This document shows, piece after piece, positions 15,331-19,985 of a stretch of 19,985 bases of DNA (positions within the stretch are counted from its first letter, which is position 1; each line of letters begins with the position of its first letter). The DNA is from Chloroflexota bacterium (lineage in GTDB: Bacteria > Chloroflexota > Dehalococcoidia > SM23-28-2 > RBG-16-64-32): positions 1 to 19,985 of the forward strand of contig JADFKG010000017.1 in assembly GCA_022565075.1 (NCBI GenBank), read 5' to 3'. Below the pieces are notes generated by a model, which was not told the origin of the DNA, ran no database searches, and saw nothing but the letters and a program-made list of their open reading frames with translations. The translations under genes were made by a program, and so were the position numbers.

Positions 15331-15387
15331 CAGGCGCCGCTTACGTTCCAGAGCGCGGGGCTGAATCTCGTTGACAACGCCCGATGC

Positions 15388-16080
15388 TCAGCCGCGGCCG
15401 GCGGCCAGTTCTCTTTCCGCTTCGGAGATGTCCTTGATGCTGTCGACGGGCCGCCAGTAAGCGTCGCTCTTGAAGCCGAAGAGCTTTCCCTCGCTGGCCA
15501 GGGCGGGGAACGTCTCGGTCTCGTGGTCGCCCTTGTCCGGCAGGGACGCGAAGAACGAGCGCGAGAGCACGTAGATGCCGGCGTTGATCCAGTAGGGCAG
15601 CACCGGCTTCTCGCGGAACGACGTGATCCGGCCGTCTTCTTCGATGTCGACGACGCCGTACGGGCTCTTCAGCGGCGTCAGCATGACCGAGGCGACCGCA
15701 GCCCGCGCGTTGTGGGACGCGATCATCTCGGCCAGCGTCTGGTCGGTCAGGATATCGCCGTTGCAGGCGATGATCGTCTCCTCGCTCTCCGGTACAAGCG
15801 CGAACCCTTGCTTGAGGGCGCCGCCGCGGCCGAGCGGCTCCGTCTCGACCGAGTACTGTACGCGGAGGCCGAACGATGAGCCGTCGCCGACGTGCGCTTG
15901 CAGGACGTCCGCCCTGTAGCCGCAGAGGAAGACAGCGTTCGTGACGCCGTTCTCGCGCAGCCACTCGAGCTGCCGCTCGACGATCGGCCGGCCGGCGACC
16001 GGCACCATATTCTTCGGCCGGTCGTCAGTCAGGGGCCGCAGTCGCTCACCCTCGCCGCCGGCGATGATCAGCGCGTACAC
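15388..16080 (-). CDS. Sugar-1-phosphate nucleotidyltransferase
   Basis: A 230-residue NTP_transferase (Rossmann-like) protein. The nucleotide-binding signature is IIAGGEGERLRPLTDDRPKNMVPV (K23 being the usual Lys); then EPLGRGGAL, the metal-binding D109 in ACNGDILTD and NAGIYVLSRSFF. There is no C-terminal left-handed beta-helix, so it lacks the acyl/acetyltransferase half of GlmU-type enzymes. It resembles short mannose-1-phosphate guanylyltransferases and glucose-1-phosphate thymidylyltransferases, and the neighbours favour the first. The GTG start immediately follows the metK TAG. The next gene begins after 57 nt in which I see no clear signal. Confidence 0.88.
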   Translation of the reverse strand: MYALIIAGGEGERLRPLTDDRPKNMVPVAGRPIVERQLEWLRENGVTNAVFLCGYRADVLQAHVGDGSSFGLRVQYSVETEPLGRGGALKQGFALVPESEETIIACNGDILTDQTLAEMIASHNARAAVASVMLTPLKSPYGVVDIEEDGRITSFREKPVLPYWINAGIYVLSRSFFASLPDKGDHETETFPALASEGKLFGFKSDAYWRPVDSIKDISEAERELAAGRG

Positions 16081-17283
16081 CTAGGCCCGCTGCGCTTCCC
16101 CGGCCGGCGTCTCGGCGCCGAGTTTCGCCGCCGCCGCGCGCAGTTCGTCCGCCTTGTTCGTCTCCTCCCACGGCGCCTCGATGTCCATGCGGCCGAAGTG
16201 CCCGTATGAGGCGGTCGGCCGGTAGATCGGGCGGCGCAGGTTGAGGTCGCGGATGATCCCCTTGGGGCTGAGGTCGAAGTGATCGCGGACGAGCTGCTCG
16301 ATCGCCCCGTGGTTAGTCTTGTGCGTGCCGAACGTCTCGACAGAGACGCCGATCGGCTGCGGGTGCCCGATAGCGTACGAGAGTTCGACTTCGCAGCGGT
16401 CCGCCAGCCCGGCGGCGACGAGGTTCTTGGCCACCCAGCGCGCGGCGTAAGAGGCCGAGCGGTCTACCTTCGACGGGTCCTTCCCGGAGTATGATCCGCC
16501 GCCGTGCCGGCCAATGGCGCCGTAGGTGTCGACGATATTCTTGCGCCCGGACAATCCGGTGTCGGCCGCCGGGCCGCCCAGGACGAACGATCCGCTGCGG
16601 TTGATGTGGACCTCCGTCTTGTCGTCGAGCCAGTCGCCGAGGACGGGCCTGACAACGTGCTCCTGGATATCGCTCGAGAGCCGTTCCAGCGAAACGTCGG
16701 GATCGTGCTGGGCGGCGACGACGACGGCGTGCGCTCGCTTCGGCTTGCCGAACTCGTACTCGATCGTCACCTGCGACTTGCCGTCGGGACGCAGGTAGGG
16801 GAGCGTGCCGTCCTTGCGCACCTTCGCCAGGCGCAGGCAGAGGCGGTGAGCCAGGCTGATCGGCAAGGGCATCAGCTCCGGCGTCTCGTTGCAGGCGAAA
16901 CCCAGCATGATCCCCTGGTCGCCGGCGCCCTCGTCGTCGCCGACGGCGTCCGAAATCTCCCGCGACTGCTCCTTGACGGAGACGAGAACGCCGCAGCTCT
17001 CGGCGTCGAAGGCGTACTCCGGCTTCGTGTAGCCGATGTCGGCGATGACCTCGCGCACGATCCTCGTGATGTCGACGTAATGGCTGGTGGAGATCTCGCC
17101 GATAACCATCACGAGGCCGGTCGTCACCACGACTTCGCAGGCGACGTGGCCGTCCGGGTCGTGCGCGATGATCTCGTCGAGGATCGCGTCGGCGATCTGG
17201 TCGCAGATCTTATCCGGGTGGCCCTCCGTCACGCTCTCGGAGGTGACGAGAAGGCTGGGGCTGCTCATGAACGTCATGGTCAT
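16081..17283 (-). CDS. metK: S-adenosylmethionine synthetase
   Basis: MetK of 400 residues makes S-adenosylmethionine from Met and ATP. Visible motifs are SVTEGHPDKICDQIADAILDE (H22 near the ATP site), the signature GDQGIMLGFACNET, GRKNIVDTYGAIGRHGGGSYSGKDPSKVDRS (the GGG-[GS]-[SA] P-loop-like signature) and ELSYAIGHPQPIGVSVETFGT. ATG 17283 is preceded by GGAGGTG at a good distance; M3 and M6 are in-frame alternatives. It is the first gene of the 17283-12812 run. The leader is antisense to the RNA locus at 17359-17571, and no SAM riboswitch consensus was recognised in it. Confidence 0.98.
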   Translation of the reverse strand: MTMTFMSSPSLLVTSESVTEGHPDKICDQIADAILDEIIAHDPDGHVACEVVVTTGLVMVIGEISTSHYVDITRIVREVIADIGYTKPEYAFDAESCGVLVSVKEQSREISDAVGDDEGAGDQGIMLGFACNETPELMPLPISLAHRLCLRLAKVRKDGTLPYLRPDGKSQVTIEYEFGKPKRAHAVVVAAQHDPDVSLERLSSDIQEHVVRPVLGDWLDDKTEVHINRSGSFVLGGPAADTGLSGRKNIVDTYGAIGRHGGGSYSGKDPSKVDRSASYAARWVAKNLVAAGLADRCEVELSYAIGHPQPIGVSVETFGTHKTNHGAIEQLVRDHFDLSPKGIIRDLNLRRPIYRPTASYGHFGRMDIEAPWEETNKADELRAAAAKLGAETPAGEAQRA

Positions 17284-17302
17284 CGGGGTGACACCTCCGT
17301 GT

Positions 17303-17330
17303 TTGAGTCTGTTATTGGTTGGCTTATTGT
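17303..17330 (+). promoter_or_regulatory. Weak candidate promoter upstream of the tRNA-like RNA
   Basis: TTGAGT (17303-17308) and TATTGT (17325-17330) are separated by 16 nt on the + strand, each with four of six consensus matches. Transcription would begin about 20 nt before the first base of the tRNA-like acceptor stem, leaving a short 5' leader of the kind RNase P removes. The region is relatively AT-rich but also contains the metK leader on the other strand, so the composition could serve metK instead. Suggestive only. Confidence 0.2.
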
Positions 17331-17358
17331 CGTTGCTGGAGCGAGAGTTGCCTCCGTT

Positions 17359-17445
17359 GGAGAGTGAACCACTCGAGTGAGTGGCCCCAGCTCACACCTG
17401 GAGGGTCCGCTTCGCGCGGATGGGGTGCAAGTCCCCCGCTCTCCG
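17359..17445 (+). tRNA. tRNA-like RNA with 8/4 (Ser/Sec or allo-tRNA type) cloverleaf, apparent anticodon CAC
   Basis: An 87-nt cloverleaf reads: acceptor GGAGAGTG (17359-17366) with CGCTCTCC (17437-17444), 8 bp with one G.U, discriminator G17445, no encoded CCA. D stem CCACTC/GAGTGG, 6 bp, with loop GAGT. Anticodon stem CCAG/CTGG, 4 bp plus an imperfect closing pair, loop CTCACAC with U33, anticodon CAC and A37. Variable arm TCCGC/GCGGA. T stem GGGG/CCCC, 4 bp, with loop TGCAAGT. A long acceptor, 6-bp D stem with 4-nt loop, long variable arm and G73 are known for tRNA-Sec and for the 8/4 serine-type 'allo-tRNAs'. Departures: G at T-loop position 55 and no GG in the D loop. The G.U would be A.C on the other strand, so + is the sense strand. 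It may be a real tRNA, a non-translational tRNA mimic or a relic. Confidence 0.45.
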
Positions 17446-17529
17446 CTCTGTCGCTGCCGGTTCGTCATTGACACCGCAAGTGCTTGAGGCGAAAATGTAA
17501 ACACCAGGTGTGAGTTGCGGCCACCACTC
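17375..17529 (+). repeat. Imperfect inverted repeat able to form about 25 bp
   Basis: The left arm 17375-17401 and right arm 17504-17529 pair as follows: 11 perfect bp (CTCACACCTGG with CCAGGTGTGAG), then G.U, A-U and C-G, one C/C mismatch, 6 bp (GTGGCC with GGCCAC), a bulged A at 17380, and 5 more bp (GAGTG with CACTC). The left arm covers the D-loop end, the 3' D strand and the whole anticodon arm of the tRNA-like element. The helix and the cloverleaf therefore exclude each other. About 100 nt separate the arms. Confidence 0.85.
17468..17496 (+). promoter_or_regulatory. Candidate promoter in front of the right arm
   Basis: A perfect TTGACA (17468-17473) is followed after 17 nt by GAAAAT (17491-17496), four of six matches to TATAAT, within GGCGAAAATGTAAACACC, an AT-rich patch. 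Transcription from it would start close to 17503, just where the right arm of the inverted repeat begins, and would end at the terminator at 17571. This predicts a separate small RNA of about 70 nt. If the whole locus is one transcript, the match is chance. Confidence 0.3.
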
Positions 17530-17571
17530 AGTGGTGGAATGCGAAGGAGCGGGCCAAGCGCCCGCTTTTTC
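17503..17571 (+). ncRNA. Putative small RNA complementary to the tRNA-like anticodon arm
   Basis: This stretch begins with the right arm of the inverted repeat (CCAGGTGTGAG and following), contains a near-perfect palindrome CCACCACTCAGTGGTGG (17521-17537; 7-bp stem, 3-nt loop) and ends with an intrinsic terminator. No credible protein is encoded. It could be a stand-alone RNA from the promoter at 17468, or the 3' half of a longer RNA starting before 17359. The palindrome competes with the long helix for bases 17521-17529, which adds another layer to a possible switch. No family recognised. Confidence 0.35.
17544..17571 (+). terminator. Intrinsic terminator on the + strand
   Basis: The stem GCGGGC (17549-17554) / GCCCGC (17560-17565) with a CAAGC loop is extended by A-U and G.U pairs at its base and followed directly by TTTTTC. 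On the - strand the same hairpin is followed by TCCTTCG, a poor U-tract, so it is a weaker terminator for ahcY. As no + strand gene lies nearby, this terminator is the best evidence that the ahcY-metK gap is transcribed on the + strand. Confidence 0.75.
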
Positions 17572-17584
17572 ATTTCCCCGGGCA

Positions 17585-18856
17585 CTATGTGCCCACTTCC
17601 CAGCTGTTCAGGTAGCGTTCCTGCTCTTCCGTGAGCGTGTCGATCTCGATGCCCATCGACTTCAGCTTGAGGCGGGCGACCTCGTTGTCGATCTCCGGCG
17701 GGACTGTGTGCACTTCAATCGTCAGCTTGTCCTGCGAGCGCGTGATCAGCTCGGCAGCCAGCGCCTGGTTGGCGAAGCTCATGTCCATCACGCTCGCCGG
17801 GTGGCCCTCCGCCGCGGCGAGGTTGATCAATCGCCCTTCGGCCAGCAGGAAGATCTTGCGGCCGTCCATCAGGTGGTACTCTTCGACGCTGTCACGCACG
17901 GTACGCTGCGATTCGCTCATCTCCTTCAGCGCCGCGATGTTGATCTCGACGTTGAAGTGGCCGCTGTTGGCGACGATCGCACCGTCCTTCATCGTCTCGA
18001 AGTGTTGGCGGTCGAGGATGTCGCGGTCGCCGGTCAGGGTGATGAAGATATCGCCCAGGCGCGTCGCCTCGTCCATCGTCATCACGTGGTGCCCGTCCAT
18101 CGTCGCTTCCAGCGCGCGAATCGGGTCGACCTCGGTCACGATTATCTTCGCGCCGTGGCCGCGGGCGCGCAGCGCCACACCCTTGCCGCACCAGCCGTAG
18201 CCGGCGATGACGACGTTCTTGCCGGCCCAGAGGACGTTCGTCGCGCGGGTGATGCCGTCGATCGTGCTCTGGCCGGTGCCGTAGCGGTTGTCGAAGAGGT
18301 GCTTCGTCTGCGCCTCGTTGACGGCGACGATCGGGTATGCCAGCGCACCGTCCTTGGCCATCGCCCTCAGGCGGATGACGCCCGTCGTCGTCTCCTCCGT
18401 GCCGCCGATGATGCCGTCGAGGAGGTCGCGGCGTTCCTTGTGCAGCGTCGCCACGAGGTCTGCGCCGTCGTCCATCGTGATGTTCGGTTTGGCGTCGAGG
18501 ACGGCGTGGAGGTGGCGGTAGTAGAGCGCATCGTCCTCTCCGCGGACGGCGAACGTCGGGATGTTGTAGCGGGCGACGAGCGCCGCCGCCACGCTGTCCT
18601 GCGTCGAGAGCGGGTTGCTGGCCGCGAGAAACACTTCTGCGCCGCCGGCCTGCAGCGTGATCATCAGGTTCGCGGTCTCAGTCGTCACATGCAGGCAGGC
18701 CGCCAGCCGCACGCCGCGCAGCGGCTTCTCACGCTCGAACTGCTCCTGGATCAGCTTGATCACCGGCATCTCTCGCGCCGCCCACTCGATGCGGCTCACG
18801 CCTTCGTCGGCGAGGGCGAGGTCTTTCACGTCGTGCTCTATCGTGGGGTTGACCAT
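17585..18856 (-). CDS. ahcY: Adenosylhomocysteinase (S-adenosylhomocysteine hydrolase), short form
   Basis: AhcY of 423 residues splits S-adenosylhomocysteine into homocysteine and adenosine with bound NAD. Substrate-site residues line up with the known set: H56 (CLHVTTETANLM), D129/D130 (TMDDGADL), E155 (GGTEETTTG), K185 and D189 (EAQTKHLFDNRYGTGQS). The NAD loop is AGYGWCGKGVALRARG (218-233). It lacks the insertion and longer C-terminus of eukaryotic and many proteobacterial forms and ends YLNSWEVGT, like archaeal/thermophile-type enzymes. ATG 18856 is chosen because AAGGAGAG precedes it at proper spacing; a TTG one codon earlier is too close. It works in the same methyl cycle as metK, downstream on the same strand. 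Confidence 0.98.
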   Translation of the reverse strand: MVNPTIEHDVKDLALADEGVSRIEWAAREMPVIKLIQEQFEREKPLRGVRLAACLHVTTETANLMITLQAGGAEVFLAASNPLSTQDSVAAALVARYNIPTFAVRGEDDALYYRHLHAVLDAKPNITMDDGADLVATLHKERRDLLDGIIGGTEETTTGVIRLRAMAKDGALAYPIVAVNEAQTKHLFDNRYGTGQSTIDGITRATNVLWAGKNVVIAGYGWCGKGVALRARGHGAKIIVTEVDPIRALEATMDGHHVMTMDEATRLGDIFITLTGDRDILDRQHFETMKDGAIVANSGHFNVEINIAALKEMSESQRTVRDSVEEYHLMDGRKIFLLAEGRLINLAAAEGHPASVMDMSFANQALAAELITRSQDKLTIEVHTVPPEIDNEVARLKLKSMGIEIDTLTEEQERYLNSWEVGT

Positions 18857-18868
18857 CAACTCTCCTTC

Positions 18869-19588
18869 TTACCTGGCCGCTGCGTCTTCCTGCAGCGACT
18901 CCTCAATCATCTCTCGTCCTCTTAACACTGCTTCCCAGTGAGGAGTGAAGTCATCCCGCCGGGGCTCCGCCTGGAGGAGCGGTTCGTCGTGCTGCCAGAT
19001 CGCCAGCACCCTTCGCAGTTCAGGTACCGGATCCGGGTGGTCGTCCACGCGCAGGTCGCAGTAGGGGTACTCCTCGGTTCGGACGACATGGATGCCTGCC
19101 GATTGACGCCCGCGCCGGTCGCCGCCCGCGTCCTGTCCGGCCTCGAGGGCGCGGATCAGTCGCTCCGGCAGCTCCTCCTCGACGCTCCTCTCGAACGCCG
19201 TCGCCATCTCCTTGACGACGTCTTCGCCGGTCAAGATGTTGCCGAGGCAGACGTAACCGCCGCCCAGGACGTGTCCGGCCCAGTCGATGCAGCGCTCGCC
19301 CGTGTAGGCGGCGACGCGGCTCTCCTTGTCCACGATCGCCAGCTGTCGCAGCTCTCGCCCGGCGTCACTCTCGATCACGCGCTCGATGGCGCGTTCGGCC
19401 GGCAAACCCTGCTCCACCAGGGAGAGGCCGTCGATTCCAAGGTACCGGTTCGAGAACGCCTGGCTGGCGATGGCCGCGACCCCCGCGCGGCAGTGGGGCA
19501 CAGCGCCACCTGCCGCCAGCGCCTTGCTCGACGTGGCGACGCCCAGCGCGCCAGTGCGCGGGCAGCGCGCGACTATGGAAAACGTCAT
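18869..19588 (-). CDS. DUF1028 family protein (putative Ntn-hydrolase-like)
   Basis: A 239-residue protein that opens MTFSIVARCPRTGALGVATSSKALAAGGAVPHCRAG and continues ASQAFSNRYLGIDGLSLVEQG, the DUF1028 pattern. Further typical pieces are LAIVDKESRVAAYTGERCIDWAGHVLGGGYVCLGNIL, then VVKEMATAFE and LPERLIRALEAGQDAGGDRRGRQSAG. The family is thought to have an Ntn-hydrolase-like fold and has no firmly assigned reaction. No signal peptide is seen. ATG 19588 overlaps the stop of the PfpI-like gene by 4 nt (ATGA), and ahcY starts 12 nt after its stop, so all three are probably one operon. Confidence 0.9.
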   Translation of the reverse strand: MTFSIVARCPRTGALGVATSSKALAAGGAVPHCRAGVAAIASQAFSNRYLGIDGLSLVEQGLPAERAIERVIESDAGRELRQLAIVDKESRVAAYTGERCIDWAGHVLGGGYVCLGNILTGEDVVKEMATAFERSVEEELPERLIRALEAGQDAGGDRRGRQSAGIHVVRTEEYPYCDLRVDDHPDPVPELRRVLAIWQHDEPLLQAEPRRDDFTPHWEAVLRGREMIEESLQEDAAAR

Positions 19589-19985
19589 GCTGGTGTTTCC
19601 TCGCCTGTCTGGGAGAATTCCGGGGGCTTGGGATAGTACTCCATCATCTGCTGTACGCCCTTCGCCGTGTCGCTGGAAGTCAGCTCGGCGACCAGGTAGA
19701 GCGCCATGTCGATGCCGGCGGAGACACCCGCCGACGTGATCACGTTGCCGTCTCGCACCCAGCGCTCATCGTCGACAACTGTGACGTTGCTCTCCTGGCG
19801 CAGCAGCTCGACCGCGCCCCAGTGCGTCGTCGCGCGTCTGCCTTCGAGGAAGCCAGCACGATGCAGCAGAAACGCGCCCGTGCAGACGGACGTTACCCAG
19901 TCTGCGGCCGCGCCCTGCTTGCGCAGGAATCCGATGGTCGCCTCGTTGTCCACTTCAGTTCGCGTGCCGAGCCCGCCGGGTACAA
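19585..19985 (-). CDS. DJ-1/PfpI family protein (5' end outside window)
   Basis: The last about 133 codons of a DJ-1/PfpI (class I glutamine amidotransferase-like) protein; the frame runs open past the window edge, beginning VPGGLGTRTEVDNEA. The nucleophile elbow is SVCTGAFLLHRAGFL, with the Cys as probable catalytic residue, followed by ATTHWGAVELL, DERWVRDGNVITSAGVSAGIDMAL and YYPKPPEF near the end. This pattern is shared by isonitrile-hydratase-like proteins and by the N-terminal domain of GlxA-type AraC regulators. The frame ends without an HTH domain, so it is the stand-alone enzyme type. The GTG at 19953 is internal, not the start. Confidence 0.9.
   Translation of the reverse strand, partial: VPGGLGTRTEVDNEATIGFLRKQGAAADWVTSVCTGAFLLHRAGFLEGRRATTHWGAVELLRQESNVTVVDDERWVRDGNVITSAGVSAGIDMALYLVAELTSSDTAKGVQQMMEYYPKPPEFSQTGEETPA

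Noticed and set aside
17359..17445. Canonical tRNA-Sec with anticodon TCA
   Set aside because: TCA is present at 17392-17394, but placing it at positions 34-36 breaks the anticodon stem and removes U33. The only good stem (CCAG/CTGG) puts CAC in the anticodon.
17369..17540. Miniature transposable element with terminal inverted repeats
   Set aside because: I see no flanking target-site duplication and no second copy in the window. The left arm is fully explained as part of a cloverleaf. It cannot be excluded without a genome-wide search.
17359..17571. tmRNA or RNase P RNA
   Set aside because: The acceptor stem closes within 87 nt, there is no tag-peptide frame between tRNA halves, and no conserved RNase P blocks such as GAGGAAAGTCC or ACAGAAA are present.
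17284..17584. SAM-I, SAM-II, SAM-IV or cobalamin riboswitch
   Set aside because: Only a fragment, GGTGCAAGTCC, on the + strand resembles these. The companion core sequences are missing, and it would point away from metK.
17510..18925. A 471-codon + strand ORF across ahcY
   Set aside because: It is the antisense shadow of ahcY. The protein is low in motif content, Arg/Val/Asp-rich, without a ribosome-binding site, and ahcY is unmistakable on the other strand.

Overview
The window is GC-rich bacterial chromosome. Positions 1-12760 (+) hold most of an S10-spc-alpha ribosomal protein super-operon. Positions 12812-19985 (-) hold a convergent group of metabolic genes. The zinc-cysteine forms of S14, L24, S4 and L36, the order secY-adk-map-infA-rpmJ-rpsM-rpsK-rpsD-rpoA-rplQ-truA-rplM-rpsI, the archaeal/actinobacterial-type PGI/PMI and the short-form AhcY fit a Terrabacteria lineage. 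My best guess is Chloroflexota, perhaps Dehalococcoidia-like, but that is inference and no marker here proves it.

Region 1 (1-12760, +) runs: end of a gene in the rpsQ (S17) slot, rplN, rplX, rplE, rpsN (Zn type), rpsH, rplF, rplR, rpsE, rpmD, rplO, secY, adk, map, infA, rpmJ, rpsM, rpsK, rpsD, rpoA, rplQ, truA, rplM, rpsI. Genes are packed with gaps of 0-19 nt or short overlaps. The only real gap is 71 nt before infA, where I see a candidate promoter and a five-codon leader ORF. Three products carry long low-complexity charged C-terminal tails beyond the family core: the S17-slot protein (seven perfect 18-bp repeats), L15 (a tail as long as the core, made of 29-31-residue repeats) and the RNA polymerase alpha subunit. 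A hairpin between rpsI and the convergent gene ends this block and serves both strands.

Region 2 (12812-17283, read right to left on -) is metK, a sugar-1-phosphate nucleotidyltransferase, a phosphohexomutase and a bifunctional phosphoglucose/phosphomannose isomerase. The last three could convert fructose-6-P to mannose-6-P (or glucose-6-P), then the 1-phosphate, then an NDP-sugar. Region 3 (17585-19985, -) is ahcY preceded by a DUF1028 gene and a truncated DJ-1/PfpI gene. MetK makes S-adenosylmethionine and AhcY clears S-adenosylhomocysteine, so the two sit at either end of one methyl cycle.

The most interesting stretch is the 301-bp gap between ahcY and metK (17284-17584). On the + strand, opposite to both neighbours, it encodes what looks like a structured RNA locus. 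It has a tRNA-like cloverleaf with an 8-bp acceptor stem, 6-bp D stem with 4-nt loop, long variable arm and 4-bp T stem (8/4, Ser/Sec or 'allo-tRNA' type, apparent anticodon CAC). About 100 nt downstream is a segment that can form about 25 bp with the cloverleaf's D and anticodon arms, followed by a textbook intrinsic terminator. The cloverleaf and the long helix are mutually exclusive, which suggests a conformational switch or a tRNA paired with its own antisense RNA. I recognise no described family that matches the whole arrangement.
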